A stretch of 64,000 bases of DNA from Limimaricola sp. (GTDB lineage Bacteria > Pseudomonadota > Alphaproteobacteria > Rhodobacterales > Rhodobacteraceae): positions 188,501-252,500 of the forward strand of contig NZ_WGLM01000004.1 in the NCBI RefSeq assembly GCF_016125575.1. Direction: 5' to 3'. Below the pieces are notes generated by a model that did not search any database, was not told the DNA's origin, and saw only the letters and a program-made list of their open reading frames with translations. Below are positions 1 through 9,873 of this stretch, one piece after another (position 1 is the stretch's first letter; each line of letters opens with the position of its first letter). The position numbers and the translations under genes were made by a program.

Positions 1-1734
1 ATCGTGCAGCACTATCGCGCCAAAGCCACCCTGCGCGCCCTGCTCCACGGTGATCAGCGCCTTGTGGTGGCGCAGAAGCTGACGGATCAGCGCGCGGTCC
101 AGCGGCTTGGCAAAGCGGGCGTCGGCAAGGGTCACGCTGGCCCCCTGCGCTTCGATAATCCCGGCGGCCTTTCGGCATTCGCCCAAATGCGCGCCGAAGG
201 AGAGAATCGCGATGTCAGAGCCTTCTTTGACGATCCGGCCCTTGCCGATTTCCAGAACTTCGCCCCGCTCCGGCAGGGCCAGCCCCTCACCCTCGCCCCG
301 CGGATATCGGAACGAGATCGGCCCGGCATCATGCGCGGCAGCTGTGGCGACCATGTGGATCAGCTCCACCTCGTCGCCCGCGGCCATCACCACCATGTTG
401 GGCAGCGCGGAAAGATAGCCAACGTCGAAGGCGCCCGCATGGGTCGGCCCGTCGGCGCCCACCAGACCGGCGCGGTCGATGGCGAAGCGCACCGGCAGGT
501 TCTGCAGCGCGACGTCATGTACCACCTGATCATAGCCGCGCTGCAGGAAGGTGGAATAGATCGCGCAGAATGGCCGCAGCCCGCTGGCCGCCATGCCGGC
601 CGCGAAAGTCACGCCATGCTGTTCGGCGATGCCCACGTCAAAGACCCGGCCCGGGAACCGCTTCTGCATGATGTCGAGGCCGGTGCCGCTGGGCATGGCC
701 GCAGTCACGCCAACGATGCGGGGATCTTCGGCCGCGGCGCGGGTCAGCGCCTCGCCGAAAACCTTGGTATAGCTGGGCGCGTTCGGGCGCGACTTGGCCT
801 GCTCACCAGTGCCTACATTGAACTTTCCAACGCCGTGATACTTGTCGGCGCTGGTCTCGGCCGGGGCATAGCCCTTGCCCTTGACGGTGCAGACATGGAT
901 CAGGACCGGCCCCGAGGCCCGCACGCGGGCAGCGCGCAGGACCGGCAGAAGCTGGTCGAGGTCATGCCCGTCGATCGGGCCGACGTATTGAAAGCCAAGC
1001 TCTTCGAAAAGGGTGCCCTGCCCGCCCGGCAACCCGGTGACCAGTTGGCGCGCGCGGCGGGCATGGTCGCGCAGCGGGCCGGGCAGCGCCGCCTCGAATC
1101 CTTCGGCCATCTTCTGCATCTGCCCGAACGGCGAGGCATAAAGGCCAGAGAGGTATTTCGACATCGCGCCAACCGGCGGGGCGATGGACATCTCGTTGTC
1201 GTTGAGGATGACGAACATCCGCCGCCCCTCGGCCCCGGCGTTGTTGAGCGCCTCGTAGGCCATGCCGGCGCTGATCGACCCGTCGCCGATCACTGCGATC
1301 GCGTCGCCCGTCTCCATCCCCATGTCGCGGCCGACGGTGAACCCCAGCGCGGCGCTGATGGAGGTGGAGCTGTGGGCGGCGCCGAACGGGTCGTGCGCGC
1401 TTTCGCTGCGCTTGGTAAAGCCGGACAGGCCCCCCTCTTGCCGCAGCGTGCGGATGCGGTCGCGGCGACCGGTCAGCACCTTGTGCGGATAACACTGGTG
1501 ACCCACGTCCCAGACCAGCTTGTCATGCGGCGTGTCAAAGACGGCGTGGATCGCCACGGCAAGTTCGACAACACCCAAGGACGAGCCCAGGTGACCACCG
1601 GTTTCGGAGACGGCCGAGATAACCTCGGCCCGCACCTCGGCGGCCAGCTGCTTGAGCGCGGCATCCGACATCCGCCGCAGATCTGCGGGGCCGGTCACGC
1701 CATCAAGGAGCGGGGTCTGGGGCAGGTCGGTCAT
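1..1734 (-). CDS. dxs: 1-deoxy-D-xylulose-5-phosphate synthase, 3' end beyond the window
   Basis: Makes 1-deoxyxylulose-5-phosphate from pyruvate and glyceraldehyde-3-phosphate, the first step of the MEP isoprenoid pathway that feeds carotenoids and the bacteriochlorophyll tail. 578 codons are open from ATG 1734 to the left edge; the family is about 640 residues, so only the C-terminus is missing. The thiamine-diphosphate motif (GDGSISAG...NN) lies near residues 150-166, and the transketolase pyrimidine-binding half follows ([25 protein letters not shown]). It lies downstream of pufX in the same direction, the same place as dxs in Rhodobacter clusters, and may be partly read from the puf operon. 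Confidence 0.96.
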   Translation of the reverse strand, partial: MTDLPQTPLLDGVTGPADLRRMSDAALKQLAAEVRAEVISAVSETGGHLGSSLGVVELAVAIHAVFDTPHDKLVWDVGHQCYPHKVLTGRRDRIRTLRQEGGLSGFTKRSESAHDPFGAAHSSTSISAALGFTVGRDMGMETGDAIAVIGDGSISAGMAYEALNNAGAEGRRMFVILNDNEMSIAPPVGAMSKYLSGLYASPFGQMQKMAEGFEAALPGPLRDHARRARQLVTGLPGGQGTLFEELGFQYVGPIDGHDLDQLLPVLRAARVRASGPVLIHVCTVKGKGYAPAETSADKYHGVGKFNVGTGEQAKSRPNAPSYTKVFGEALTRAAAEDPRIVGVTAAMPSGTGLDIMQKRFPGRVFDVGIAEQHGVTFAAGMAASGLRPFCAIYSTFLQRGYDQVVHDVALQNLPVRFAIDRAGLVGADGPTHAGAFDVGYLSALPNMVVMAAGDEVELIHMVATAAAHDAGPISFRYPRGEGEGLALPERGEVLEIGKGRIVKEGSDIAILSFGAHLGECRKAAGIIEAQGASVTLADARFAKPLDRALIRQLLRHHKALITVEQGAQGGFGAIVLHD

Positions 1735-1819
1735 GGCAGCCTCCGGGGCATGAAAAAAGCGTCGCAAAGGGGGTTGCCCGATGCGACGCCAGTGTCCTGT
1801 AGCCAACAGGAAGGGAACT

Positions 1820-1852
1820 GGGATCGTGAGATCCCAAAGCCGGACCGGTCCG
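1820..1852. terminator. Inverted repeats downstream of pufX
   Basis: Two palindromes lie in the pufX-dxs gap: GGGATC-GTGA-GATCCC (1820-1835) and the perfect 12-base palindrome CGGACCGGTCCG (1841-1852). They could end or protect the 3' end of the puf transcript. No long U-run follows, so this could be an RNA-stabilising structure rather than a strong terminator. Confidence 0.4.
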
Positions 1853-1914
1853 AAGGCCGCTCCGACGGCAGGGGGGCGGAACCGGGCGTCGCGCCCTTGG
1901 TCCCGCCCCGATCC

Positions 1915-2148
1915 TCAGCCGACTTGCGTCAGCGCAGCCGGCGCCTCGAGCATCGAGGTCGGTGTCGGGTCAGGTGCGGTCTTGCTGTCGGGCGGCAGCA
2001 CGCTGCCCACCAGTTCCAGCACCGCGATCACCAGCCAGACCCCGAAGACGAGGAGCGCGGCATAACCAGCCCCCTTCAGCATCAGCCAGGTCATGTCGGC
2101 CCGCAGTCGGGTCCGGTCCGAAAGGCCCATCATGTCAGGTTCACTCAT
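1915..2148 (-). CDS. pufX: PufX, RC-LH1 core complex protein
   Basis: Single-pass membrane protein that opens the LH1 ring for quinone exchange and organises the reaction centre core in Rhodobacter-type phototrophs. It has 77 codons from ATG 2148, with GGAGG 8 bases upstream; ATG 2154 is an alternative start but sits too close to that site. The layout fits PufX: a short charged N-terminus, then one hydrophobic segment starting with TWLMLKGAGYAALLVFG, then a Pro-rich tail. The gene directly follows pufM. Unlike the R. sphaeroides protein, no GxxxG is seen in the membrane segment; G26-xxx-A30 is the closest match. Identity rests on position and pattern, because PufX sequences diverge strongly. 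Confidence 0.85.
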   Translation of the reverse strand: MSEPDMMGLSDRTRLRADMTWLMLKGAGYAALLVFGVWLVIAVLELVGSVLPPDSKTAPDPTPTSMLEAPAALTQVG

Positions 2149-2163
2149 GTCCATTTCCTCCGG

Positions 2164-3081
2164 TCAAAGCGGCGCGTAGCCGTGGGTCTGGGCCCAGACG
2201 TACCAGTTGTCGACAACCGTACCGGTCAGCAGGATGCCGATGCCTCCGCAAAGCGGCGTCAGCACGGCGAACCACCAGGCCCAGCGGTGAATGCCTTCCA
2301 TCGTGGCGTTGAAGCCCATGGTCCAGCGCCAGAACAGGGCGGCGCGTTCCGCGGCGGTGCCACGGTCGGCGATCTGTTCCAGCTCGCGCTCGCCGCCGAA
2401 GCGGCTGACGGCAAGTATCGTCGCGCCATGCATCGCGAAGAGCAGGGCCGAACCATAGAGGAAGGCGATCGAGAGGGCGTGGAACGGATTGTAGAACAGG
2501 TTGCCCCAGGTGATCGAGAACAGGTTCGTCCAGTCGAGGTGCGGGAAGACGCCATATGGCACCGCCTCCGACCAGGCGCCCATCAGCACGGGCCGGATCA
2601 GACCCAGTACAAGGAACAGCCAGATCGCACTGGCAAAGGCCCAGCAGACATGCTTGCCCATCCCCAGCGCGTTGGCGCGTTCATAGGTGCGCACCCACCA
2701 GCTCAGCACCGAGACGAGCAGGAAGAACGAGGCGATCAGCCACCATCCACCCTGATCCAGCGGGGCAAAGCCCAGCCCGTATTCGGGCCCCGGCGGTTCC
2801 AGCGCCAGCCAGAACAGGTTCTTGAGAAACAGCGCCGGGCTGTAATGGACCTGCGCCCAGAACGACATGCCGACGATGAAGAACCAGATGAAGCCCGAGG
2901 CCAGCGAGACCAGCCCGTAGGGGCCAAGGTAGATCGGCCCCAGCTGTGCGTTTCCCAGAAGGCCCAGCAGCGAGGAGAAGCGCCCCTTGCCGAACCGAGC
3001 CGCGTCAAGCGAGTGGTCAATCCCGGTTTCGACCGGCCCCTGCACCTGAACCTGGGTGAAGAAATTGAGATATTCAGCCAT
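2164..3081 (-). CDS. pufM: Photosynthetic reaction centre M subunit
   Basis: Core membrane subunit that binds the special pair, accessory pigments, the primary quinone and the non-haem iron. At 305 residues it has normal length without a C-terminal extension. Ligands are visible one position off R. sphaeroides numbering: H181 (accessory bacteriochlorophyll), H201 (special pair), and H218 and H265 (iron). Y209 corresponds to the conserved Tyr M210 that tunes electron transfer. Five membrane segments are apparent. The gap to pufL is 11 bases, so the two are co-translated. No pufC follows, so the tetrahaem cytochrome is absent here and electron return probably uses soluble cytochrome c2. Confidence 0.98.
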   Translation of the reverse strand: MAEYLNFFTQVQVQGPVETGIDHSLDAARFGKGRFSSLLGLLGNAQLGPIYLGPYGLVSLASGFIWFFIVGMSFWAQVHYSPALFLKNLFWLALEPPGPEYGLGFAPLDQGGWWLIASFFLLVSVLSWWVRTYERANALGMGKHVCWAFASAIWLFLVLGLIRPVLMGAWSEAVPYGVFPHLDWTNLFSITWGNLFYNPFHALSIAFLYGSALLFAMHGATILAVSRFGGERELEQIADRGTAAERAALFWRWTMGFNATMEGIHRWAWWFAVLTPLCGGIGILLTGTVVDNWYVWAQTHGYAPL

Positions 3082-3092
3082 TTTTCAGGTCC

Positions 3093-3926
3093 TCAGTTAA
3101 GGTTGGCCCACCAGGGCAGGTTGGCATACCAGTCCCACCAGTTGATCCATTGATCGAACCAGACGGTGCCGGAGATACCGATGCAGACCGCGCTCCAGAA
3201 AGCTGCGTTCAGCGCGAGGAACAGGCCCAGGCGGTGGATGCCGAGCGGCCCGATGGAATAACCGATCAGGTCGCGGAAGTAGGTATCCTCGTAGTCGGGG
3301 GTGCGCATCTCTTCTCCCTTGGGCGGGTTGGCCGCCGAAAGAACCAGGCCACCGTGCAGCGCCAGAGCAAAGCAGGTGGTGAAGAAGAAACTGACCGCGA
3401 CCATGTGGGCCGGGTTGTAGTGGAAGTTACCGTAGCTGTAGCCGGTGTTGCTGACCCAATCGAGGTGGCTGAAGATGCCGTAGGGAAAGCCGTAACCCCA
3501 TGCACCCATCAGCACCGGTCGGATCACCGTCAGCGTCACGTAGGCAAGGATCGCAAAGCCGAAGGCGATGGGCACGTGATAGCCGATGCCCAGCTTGCGG
3601 CAGATCTCGACTTCGCGCAGCGCCCAGCTGACGAAAGCGCCGATCGCGCAGATGGTGATGATCTGCCACAGCCCGCCTTGCAGCAACGGCGCAAAGCCGA
3701 GGCCGACCGACAGGTCGGGCGGGTTGATCGAGATCAGGAAGGGATCCCATGTCGGGCCCTGGCTGGCCCCGTAGAAAATCAGGATTGTGCCGAGGGCGGC
3801 GAAAAAGAACGTCGTGACTCCGAAGAAGCCCACATAGAAAGGCCCCACCCAGAAGTCGAACAGATCACCGCCGACCAGCGTCCCGCCACGGACGCGGTAT
3901 TTCTTTTCGAAGCTGAGCTGTGCCAT
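3093..3926 (-). CDS. pufL: Photosynthetic reaction centre L subunit
   Basis: Partner of PufM in the reaction centre heterodimer, carrying the active electron-transfer branch and the secondary quinone site. It is 277 residues with five membrane segments. Histidines at H154 (accessory pigment), H174 (special pair), H191 (iron and secondary quinone) and H231 (iron) match R. sphaeroides L153, L173, L190 and L230 with a one-residue offset. The start has a good GGAGTAGGAAG leader. It is separated from pufA by 130 bases holding a strong hairpin. Confidence 0.98.
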   Translation of the reverse strand: MAQLSFEKKYRVRGGTLVGGDLFDFWVGPFYVGFFGVTTFFFAALGTILIFYGASQGPTWDPFLISINPPDLSVGLGFAPLLQGGLWQIITICAIGAFVSWALREVEICRKLGIGYHVPIAFGFAILAYVTLTVIRPVLMGAWGYGFPYGIFSHLDWVSNTGYSYGNFHYNPAHMVAVSFFFTTCFALALHGGLVLSAANPPKGEEMRTPDYEDTYFRDLIGYSIGPLGIHRLGLFLALNAAFWSAVCIGISGTVWFDQWINWWDWYANLPWWANLN

Positions 3927-4002
3927 CTTCCTACTCCATTCAGCGGCAGGCGATCAGCCCCGCGCGGGCGCGACCTGCCATTCTCATCGTTTGCGGTTTG
4001 CC

Positions 4003-4030
4003 GCGGGCGGCGCTGAGTCGCCCCGCCCGC
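4003..4030. other. pufA-pufL intercistronic hairpin
   Basis: Arms GCGGGCGGCG (4003-4012) and CGCCCCGCCCGC (4019-4030) pair with a two-base bulge and a six-base loop. In Rhodobacter a hairpin at this place stabilises the short pufBA mRNA against 3' decay, giving more LH1 than reaction centre. The structure is seen here; the role is inferred from that precedent. Confidence 0.7.
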
Positions 4031-4056
4031 AGCTTTGCTTCACGCCTGACGGCGGC

Positions 4057-4230
4057 TCAGTTGGTCGCCGCGGCCGCGGGCGCGTCGAACGCCCGTGACA
4101 GCCAGTTGGTGTGCGGGTTGCTGAGCAGGACGAGGTGAATCATCACTGCCAACAGGAACAGGAACACCCCCTGCGCCACGAACACGCGGCGAGGATCGAA
4201 AATGAGCCAGATCTTGTAGAACTGTGCCAT
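4057..4230 (-). CDS. pufA: Light-harvesting 1 alpha polypeptide
   Basis: 57-residue LH1 antenna polypeptide that binds bacteriochlorophyll and carotenoid around the reaction centre. The N-terminus [17 protein letters not shown] is typical of the alpha chain. One membrane helix follows, with the bacteriochlorophyll ligand H32 (VMIHLVLL), and then a short Ala-rich tail. The gene lies 15 bases downstream of pufB. Confidence 0.96.
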   Translation of the reverse strand: MAQFYKIWLIFDPRRVFVAQGVFLFLLAVMIHLVLLSNPHTNWLSRAFDAPAAAATN

Positions 4231-4245
4231 GATGGTGTCCCTTCT

Positions 4246-4401
4246 CTACCAGCTGAACCAGGGCAGTTTGATGTACGTCAGGATATGAGCGACGACGGCG
4301 ATGGACACGAAGATCCAGAGCCCGCTCATATACACCGAGTGCAGTTCCTGCGCCTGCTCGTCAGTGAGACCTGTGAAGGACAGGTCGGATTTATCAGCCA
4401 T
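4246..4401 (-). CDS. pufB: Light-harvesting 1 beta polypeptide
   Basis: 51-residue LH1 beta chain. It has an acidic N-terminus ([20 protein letters not shown]), conserved H21, and the bacteriochlorophyll-binding H39 in [19 protein letters not shown] 4401 is preceded by GGAGG at good spacing and gives the standard length. The frame stays open upstream to a GTG at 4467 with its own purine-rich leader, which would add 22 residues (see findings). Confidence 0.96.
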   Translation of the reverse strand: MADKSDLSFTGLTDEQAQELHSVYMSGLWIFVSIAVVAHILTYIKLPWFSW

Positions 4402-4456
4402 GCTTTCCTCCGGAAAAATGAACTGACGCCGCGTCTTCCCCGCGGCCGGGCTACGA

Positions 4457-4535
4457 CAGGGGCTCACCCCCTGCCCTGGTCCGCCAGCCCGGAACGGGCG
4501 TGGCGAGGTCGTCCCCCCGGCCCGAAGCCCGGGGG
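4457..4535. other. Hairpins in the pufQ-pufB gap
   Basis: The 144-base gap between pufQ and pufB holds two stems: CAGGGG-CTCAC-CCCCTG (4457-4473) and CCCCCGGC-CCGAA-GCC-C-GGGGG (4514-4535). The first contains GTG 4467, on the minus strand. This region of puf mRNA is an RNA processing and stability zone in Rhodobacter. No separate pufK frame with its own stop is seen. Confidence 0.5.
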
Positions 4536-4545
4536 TATTCTGCGC

Positions 4546-4770
4546 TCAGGCCGCGAAGATCTGCGGCGTGATGATCCGGGCCTGGCTCCAGGCACGGGCG
4601 ATCGGCCCCTTGGCGGGCAATTCCATCCGCCGTGCAGCCGTCAGCGCCCATGTCAGGCAGGCCAGCGGCAAGGTGGCGAGGAAGATGATCGCGAAATAGG
4701 CGTAGTACTCGCGCCGCGGCGGGGCGTGCCGATGCCGGATCAGCGGGGCATCCGTGGTAAAATCGGTCAT
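4546..4770 (-). CDS. pufQ: PufQ, bacteriochlorophyll-formation and LH/RC assembly protein
   Basis: 74-residue protein encoded at the head of the puf operon, needed in Rhodobacter for normal bacteriochlorophyll levels and LH/RC assembly. It has a basic N-terminus ([12 protein letters not shown]), one membrane segment ([21 protein letters not shown]), and the family C-terminal pattern [21 protein letters not shown] 4770 overlaps the bchZ stop by four bases, so it is translationally coupled. The puf promoter is expected inside bchZ. Confidence 0.92.
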   Translation of the reverse strand: MTDFTTDAPLIRHRHAPPRREYYAYFAIIFLATLPLACLTWALTAARRMELPAKGPIARAWSQARIITPQIFAA

Positions 4771-6227
4771 TTGCGTCCTCCATTGGCGGATTGCAGTGTC
4801 TCGACGGTTTCCAGCACCACGCGTTCGGCCCCGGCGTCGAGCGCGGCACGCTCGGCGGCGTCGCGCAGCGACTTGGCAGCGGAAATGCGGGTCAGGATCG
4901 GGTGGCTGGCGACGATCTCGTCCAGCCGGGCCTGGGCATCGGCGTCCCACGGGAAATCGCGGCGCAGCGGCGTCAGCGTCGACGGCGCACTGTCCATGTC
5001 GCTGCCCAGCGGCAGGATGTGGAAGAGCGCATCGAACAGGCCGTTGCAGACCTCCTGCAGCACATAGGTGGCGCCGGCGAAGCCCATGAAGGGCGTGCCC
5101 GTCGCACGGCGGATCGCGGCGCCGGGGAAACTGGCGGGAATGAAAGCGGGGCTTGGTCCGTGCCCGCCCTTCATCTCGGCCATGTAGATCTTTTCGTTGA
5201 TCGAGCCGAAGACGATCAGCGGGCGCTTCTGCGCCAGCAGGGCGCGCACCTCGTCGTTGTTGGTCTTGGCGCCGCGGGTGCGGGCCACGGCGAAGGCGCA
5301 GGGAAAGCCAAGGTCGCCTTCAAGGTAGTGACGCAGGCCACGGGCATAGGTTTCGTTCGCGACAACGGCGAATTCGGCCGTGGCGAAGAAATCCTGCGTG
5401 ACCGAGCGCCATAGATCCCAGACCGGCTTGATCGTCGAATGCTTCTCGCGCTCGATGAAGGGCTCGGGGTCCAGTCCCAGAAGCTCGCCCAGCTTGCGCA
5501 GGAACTTCACGGTGGAATCGATCCCGAAGGGCGCCTGCAGGTAGGGCTTGCCCAGCACCTCGGCCAGGCCCCGGCCAAATTCGCGATACATGCAGATGTT
5601 GACGTCGGCATTCACAAGGTTGCGCATCTCGGCCACATGCGCGCCCAGCGGCATCACCATGTTGACCTCGGCGCCGATGCCTTCGACCAGCCGGCGGATC
5701 TCGTGCAGGTCCGAGGGCATGTTGAAGGTGCCGTACATCGGGCCCAGAATGTTGACGCGCGGCGCGGCGCCCTCGTCCCGCGGCTTTTCGGGCGGCATCC
5801 GGCCCTTGGTCATGCCGAATTCGGTGAAGATCCAGGTCATCGCGCGGTCCGCGGCCTGCCACTGGTCCTCGTCGATGGTGCGCGGCAGGAAACGCTGGAT
5901 GTTGGTGCCCTGCGGCGTGACGCCGCCACCGATCATCTCGGCAATCGAGCCGGTGACGACGACGGCAGGCAGCGCCGGGTCCAGCACGCCCCAAGCACGC
6001 TTCATCGCATCCTCGGTGCCCGAGCCCATCTCGCCCTCGCCCAGACCGGTCACGACGATCGGCAGCTCATGCGGCGGCAGCGCGTCGGTGTAGTGCAGGA
6101 CGGAGGTGACGGGCAGGTTCTCGCAGCCCACGGGGCCGTCGATGACGACTTGCAGGCCCTTGACGGCGCAGAAGGCATAGACCGCCCCCCAGTATCCGCC
6201 CGCGCGATCATGATCTTGCACCAGCAT
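4767..6227 (-). CDS. bchZ: Chlorophyllide a reductase subunit Z
   Basis: Catalytic subunit of chlorophyllide a oxidoreductase (COR), the nitrogenase-like enzyme that reduces ring B to give the bacteriochlorin. 486 residues, normal length. Conserved Cys in the [13 protein letters not shown] and DVNICMYR surroundings, and the typical start [19 protein letters not shown], identify it. It follows bchY by a single shared base and overlaps pufQ. The bchCXYZ-puf order is the classic superoperon. Confidence 0.97.
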   Translation of the reverse strand: MLVQDHDRAGGYWGAVYAFCAVKGLQVVIDGPVGCENLPVTSVLHYTDALPPHELPIVVTGLGEGEMGSGTEDAMKRAWGVLDPALPAVVVTGSIAEMIGGGVTPQGTNIQRFLPRTIDEDQWQAADRAMTWIFTEFGMTKGRMPPEKPRDEGAAPRVNILGPMYGTFNMPSDLHEIRRLVEGIGAEVNMVMPLGAHVAEMRNLVNADVNICMYREFGRGLAEVLGKPYLQAPFGIDSTVKFLRKLGELLGLDPEPFIEREKHSTIKPVWDLWRSVTQDFFATAEFAVVANETYARGLRHYLEGDLGFPCAFAVARTRGAKTNNDEVRALLAQKRPLIVFGSINEKIYMAEMKGGHGPSPAFIPASFPGAAIRRATGTPFMGFAGATYVLQEVCNGLFDALFHILPLGSDMDSAPSTLTPLRRDFPWDADAQARLDEIVASHPILTRISAAKSLRDAAERAALDAGAERVVLETVETLQSANGGRK

Positions 6228-7810
6228 CAGATCATCTCCTCGGCCTTGGCGGCGCGCGCGGCCTTGTCCAGTTTCTTCTGGTGCTGCGCGCGGAAATCGG
6301 GCCGCAGGTTGGGCGCGCCTTCCCAGACGCCAGCGGTGTCACCGGTGCCCACGCCTTCGAAGAAGCCGCGCATCTTGTCCATCCGGTCCTTGCCGCCGAT
6401 GGCCGCGTTCACGACCTGGGCCAGGCTGCCGGCCCCGGCGGGGCCCATTAGCGGCCGCGCGGAGATGAGGTTGGTGAAATAAAGTGCGGGGATGCCCAGC
6501 TCTTTCGCGGCCTGCACGACAGGCGTTGTGCCGATGGCCAGATCAGGGCGGATCGCCTCCATCGCGGCCATATCGTCCTCAAGGCTGGCGCGGTATTTCA
6601 CCGTCACACCCTTGGTGGCCAGCCATTCGGCATCGGCCGCAGACCACGGCGTTTTCGGGCAGGCGGTGCCGACGTAAGGCACGTTCGCGCCGCTTTCGAT
6701 CAGCAGGCGCGCGACCAGCAGTTCGGACCCTTCATAGCCCGACAGCGTAACCGTGCCGTTGATCCGTGCCCCCGAAAGCGCGCCCTTGATCGCGGGAAGG
6801 AAGGCGTTTTGCGCCGCGGCGACCTGTGCGGGTGCCACGTTGAAGGCGTCACCGATGGCGGCAAGCCAAGCGGCGGTGCCGTCATGGCCCACCGGGGCAG
6901 AGCCGACGATGGGGCGGCCGGCGGCCTGAAACTCGCGGATTGCCGCGGTGTAAAACGGGTGGATCGCGGCGACTGCGCCACAATCGAGTGCTGCGTAAAG
7001 CTCGCGCCATTCGCGGGTTGGCACCACGGGGCCGGCGGCCAGGCCCAGCGGGGCCAGCATCGCGCCGATCATCATCGGGTCGGCCGGGAACATCTCGCCC
7101 AGAAGGCTGACGGTGGGCCGGTCGGATTTGCCGCCGGCGGGGCGCTGCACCGGGCCCGCCTGCGCCTCGGCGCGGGCATAGGCCAGCATCGCACCGGCCA
7201 GCACGTCCTTGGCCTCGGCATGGGTCGGGATGCCAAAGCCCGGCACGTCGATGCCGACGATCCGCACACCGTTGATTTCCTTGGGCAGAAGCCGCAGCGG
7301 CACGCCCGAGGCGGTGGGCACGCAAAGGTTGGTCACGACGACGGCGTCGTATCGGTCAGGATCGGCCAGGTCGTGGACCGCCTCGCGGATATCCTCGAAG
7401 AGCTTGCCGGTCACGAGCGTTTCCGAATTGAACGGCACGTAGCCCACCGAGCGGCGCGCGCCGTAGAAGTGCGACACGAAGGTCAAGCCATAGACGCAAC
7501 AGGCAGAGCCGGAGAGGACCGTGGCCACACGCTTCATCCGCAGGCCCACGCGCAAGGAGCCGAAGGCGGGGCACATGCTTTGTGGCTGGTCGTGCGGGCC
7601 CTTGGGATAGTCGGCGGCGTAACGATCGAGGATTTCGGACTGGCCCGCGGCGCGTGCGGCGGCCTCCATCTCGGCGGCACCCGCGGTGCAACCACCGGCC
7701 AGCGCCGTGGTCTCGACATCGCTGGACGCCTGCACGGGCGCCTCTGCGTGGATCACGCTGACGCTGCCCGCGTCGTCATAGCCGACTTCGAATCCCTCAC
7801 GCGTCGTCAT
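6227..7810 (-). CDS. bchY: Chlorophyllide a reductase subunit Y
   Basis: Second NifDK-like subunit of chlorophyllide a reductase; together with BchZ it holds the iron-sulfur cluster and the substrate. 527 residues from ATG 7810 ([15 protein letters not shown]). Conserved cysteines occur in [25 protein letters not shown] and [13 protein letters not shown]. Its start overlaps the bchX stop by 14 bases, and its stop shares a base with the bchZ start. Confidence 0.97.
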   Translation of the reverse strand: MTTREGFEVGYDDAGSVSVIHAEAPVQASSDVETTALAGGCTAGAAEMEAAARAAGQSEILDRYAADYPKGPHDQPQSMCPAFGSLRVGLRMKRVATVLSGSACCVYGLTFVSHFYGARRSVGYVPFNSETLVTGKLFEDIREAVHDLADPDRYDAVVVTNLCVPTASGVPLRLLPKEINGVRIVGIDVPGFGIPTHAEAKDVLAGAMLAYARAEAQAGPVQRPAGGKSDRPTVSLLGEMFPADPMMIGAMLAPLGLAAGPVVPTREWRELYAALDCGAVAAIHPFYTAAIREFQAAGRPIVGSAPVGHDGTAAWLAAIGDAFNVAPAQVAAAQNAFLPAIKGALSGARINGTVTLSGYEGSELLVARLLIESGANVPYVGTACPKTPWSAADAEWLATKGVTVKYRASLEDDMAAMEAIRPDLAIGTTPVVQAAKELGIPALYFTNLISARPLMGPAGAGSLAQVVNAAIGGKDRMDKMRGFFEGVGTGDTAGVWEGAPNLRPDFRAQHQKKLDKAARAAKAEEMI

Positions 7811-8801
7811 AGATGACCTCGAGGCTTTCCATCGGCTTGGCGTTCTTGCCGCGCATGTCGGTGTCTGTCGCCGGAACCAGCTGGTAGTCGCCACCGGTAT
7901 CCTTGGCATCGAACAGGCCCAGCAATCCATCCTGGTCGAGCGGGGCGGGGCGCACCGGCGGGGCCAGCCCCACGGCTTCGGCAAGGCCCGAGAACAGCGG
8001 ACCCCACGGCCCGGCCATGGTGCCGACGATCTGGTAATTGGCAGATTTCTTGCGCAGATCGTCGTCCTGCGGGATCGCCGCCAGAACCGGGATCTTCACT
8101 GCCTTGGCAAAGGCCTGCGCCTCGCCCGAGCCGTCATCCTTGTTGATGACAAGGCCCGCGACGCCGACATTGCCGCCCAGCTTGCGGAAGTATTCCACGG
8201 CCGAGCAGACGTTATTGGCGACGTAAAGCGATTGCAGGTCGTTCGACCCGACAAGGATCACCTTCTGCGCCATGTCCCGCGCGATCGGCAGGCCGAACCC
8301 GCCGCAGACGACATCGCCAAGGAAATCCAGCAGGACATAGTCAAAGTCCCAGTCGTGGAAGCCCAGCTTTTCCAGCAGCTCAAAACCGTGGATGATGCCG
8401 CGTCCGCCGCAGCCACGGCCCACTTCCGGCCCGCCCAGCTCCATCGCGAAGACGCCGCCCCGCTTGAAACAGACATCGCCGATCTGCACCTCTTCTCCGG
8501 CCAGCTTCTTCTTGGCCGAGGTTTCGATGATCGTGGGGCAGGCTTTGCCGCCGAACAGCAGGCTGGTGGTGTCCGATTTCGGGTCGCAACCGATCAGCAG
8601 CACGCGTTGGCCAAGTTCGGCCATCATGTGGCTGAGATTGGCGAGGGTGAACGACTTTCCGATGCCGCCCTTGCCGTAGATCGCGATGATCTGCGTCTTC
8701 TTGGTCGGCTCGCCTTGCGGCACTTCAAGCGTCGGCTCCTCGGCCGCCTCGTCGCGCAGGCGCTTGTCGAAATCCTTCAGGTTCGGAATTTCGTCCTTCA
8801 T
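7797..8801 (-). CDS. bchX: Chlorophyllide a reductase iron protein subunit X
   Basis: NifH-like ATPase that passes electrons to BchYZ. 334 residues from ATG 8801, chosen because GGGAGAG lies upstream and it forms an ATGA overlap with the bchC stop; an in-frame TTG at 8816 is less likely. P-loop GKGGIGKS lies at residues 43-50. The two Cys that bridge a 4Fe-4S cluster between monomers are C131 (GCGGRG) and C166 (DVVCGGF). Confidence 0.97.
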   Translation of the reverse strand: MKDEIPNLKDFDKRLRDEAAEEPTLEVPQGEPTKKTQIIAIYGKGGIGKSFTLANLSHMMAELGQRVLLIGCDPKSDTTSLLFGGKACPTIIETSAKKKLAGEEVQIGDVCFKRGGVFAMELGGPEVGRGCGGRGIIHGFELLEKLGFHDWDFDYVLLDFLGDVVCGGFGLPIARDMAQKVILVGSNDLQSLYVANNVCSAVEYFRKLGGNVGVAGLVINKDDGSGEAQAFAKAVKIPVLAAIPQDDDLRKKSANYQIVGTMAGPWGPLFSGLAEAVGLAPPVRPAPLDQDGLLGLFDAKDTGGDYQLVPATDTDMRGKNAKPMESLEVIYDDA

Positions 8802-9739
8802 GCCACGCTCTCCCAATTCAGTATCATTTTCAGGCAGGCCGGATCGGTGAAGGCCGTCTGATAGGCCTCGGCCGCCTCCGTTGCCTGGCGGCGATGCGTC
8901 ACCAGCCCGTCAAGGCCCAGCGCACCGCTTTCAACCAGCGCGCGGGTCGCCACCATGTCGGCGGGCGCCCATTCGGCACTGATGCGGAACCGCGCCTCTT
9001 TCATGAAGGCGGGCGGGAAGGCGAAGCTGAGCGGCTGGGTATAGAACCCCGCAAGCACGATCTCGCCGCCCTTGGCGATGCGGCCCACCATGTCGTTAAG
9101 CAGGTCCGACCGCCCCGATGCGTCGTAAATGGCCCGGTAGTCACGGCGCGGATCGTCCTCGGGCGCGATCACCTCGTATCCCTTGGCGCCATCGGCGCGG
9201 GTCGGGTCAATTTCCCAGACGGTCGGGGCCGGGGCGCCTGCGGCCACGGTCAGCCGCGCCAGAAGGCGACCCAACACGCCATGGCCCACGATCAGATCGG
9301 GCACCACCTTGCCGGGGCCGGCCATCGCGTGGCGGGCCGTGGCAGCCAGCGCCAGAAGTGCGCCCACCTCGCCCAGGCCACGGTCGATTCGCGTGACGCG
9401 GGCGGCCTTGGCGACCAGCCGCCGCGCCGATCCCCCGAAAAGGCCGTGCGCGCCTTCGTAACAATTTGCGCCGGGCACAAAGACATGTTCGCCCACGCGG
9501 AACCCGGTTTCTGGCCCCGCCTCGACCACTTCACCGGCGGCTTCGTAGCCGGGAACCAGCGGGTAACCCATACCGGGGAAGGGGGGCATCTGGCCGGACC
9601 AGAACAGCTTTTCCGTGCCGGTCGAGATCGCCGAGGTCGTGATCTCGACAACAATCTCATCCGCAGCGGGGGCGATCAGCCCGAGGGTATCAAGCCCCAA
9701 GTTGCCGGGTGCGGTCAGTATGACGGCTTTGGTCTGCAA
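8798..9739 (-). CDS. bchC: 3-hydroxyethyl bacteriochlorophyllide a dehydrogenase
   Basis: Oxidises the 3-hydroxyethyl group to acetyl, a late step toward bacteriochlorophyll a. 313 residues with a medium-chain dehydrogenase layout: a GroES-like N-terminal half ([27 protein letters not shown]) and a nucleotide-binding half ([15 protein letters not shown]). First gene of the bchCXYZ-puf superoperon. A promoter with three PpsR-type operators lies directly upstream. Confidence 0.96.
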   Translation of the reverse strand: MQTKAVILTAPGNLGLDTLGLIAPAADEIVVEITTSAISTGTEKLFWSGQMPPFPGMGYPLVPGYEAAGEVVEAGPETGFRVGEHVFVPGANCYEGAHGLFGGSARRLVAKAARVTRIDRGLGEVGALLALAATARHAMAGPGKVVPDLIVGHGVLGRLLARLTVAAGAPAPTVWEIDPTRADGAKGYEVIAPEDDPRRDYRAIYDASGRSDLLNDMVGRIAKGGEIVLAGFYTQPLSFAFPPAFMKEARFRISAEWAPADMVATRALVESGALGLDGLVTHRRQATEAAEAYQTAFTDPACLKMILNWESVA

Positions 9740-9804
9740 CTCTGGATCCTCGCGCCGCTGCCAGCTCCGGCCATCCGGGACTCGGCTGCGACAATCTGTC
9801 CTAC

Positions 9805-9822
9805 TGTCACTCTAGCCTTACA
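9805..9822. promoter_or_regulatory. PpsR/CrtJ operator 1 at bchC
   Basis: TGT-N12-ACA match (TGTCACTCTAGCCTTACA). It overlaps the -10 element proposed for bchC and is separated by 8 bases from the next operator, the spacing at which CrtJ binds cooperatively at R. capsulatus bchC. Confidence 0.85.
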
Positions 9823-9836
9823 GGTTTGTGTGTCAA
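9809..9836 (-). promoter_or_regulatory. Putative bchC promoter
   Basis: On the minus strand, TTGACA (9836-9831), 16 bases, then TAGAGT (9814-9809). Both elements lie inside PpsR-type palindromes, so repressor binding would block RNA polymerase. Confidence 0.65.
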
Positions 9837-9848
9837 CCTAAATAGACA
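9831..9848. promoter_or_regulatory. PpsR/CrtJ operator 2 at bchC
   Basis: TGT-N12-ACA match (TGTCAACCTAAATAGACA), containing the TTGACA -35 element of the bchC promoter on the minus strand. Confidence 0.85.
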
Positions 9849-9855
9849 AGAAGAG

Positions 9856-9873
9856 TGTCAACTTTGCTTGACA
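9856..9873. promoter_or_regulatory. PpsR/CrtJ operator 3, at the crtF stop
   Basis: TGT-N12-ACA match (TGTCAACTTTGCTTGACA), nearly symmetrical. It lies 7 bases beyond operator 2 and covers the last codons and stop of crtF. Confidence 0.8.

Noticed and set aside
4-3153. 1049-codon open frame on the plus strand, opposite dxs, pufX and pufM
   Set aside because: Antisense shadow of GC-rich genes; composition is Arg/Gly/Gln/His-rich with no domain, and it crosses three clear genes.
4402-4545. A separate pufK gene between pufQ and pufB
   Set aside because: The only candidate frame runs into pufB without its own stop; kept as a finding about a leader, not called as a gene.
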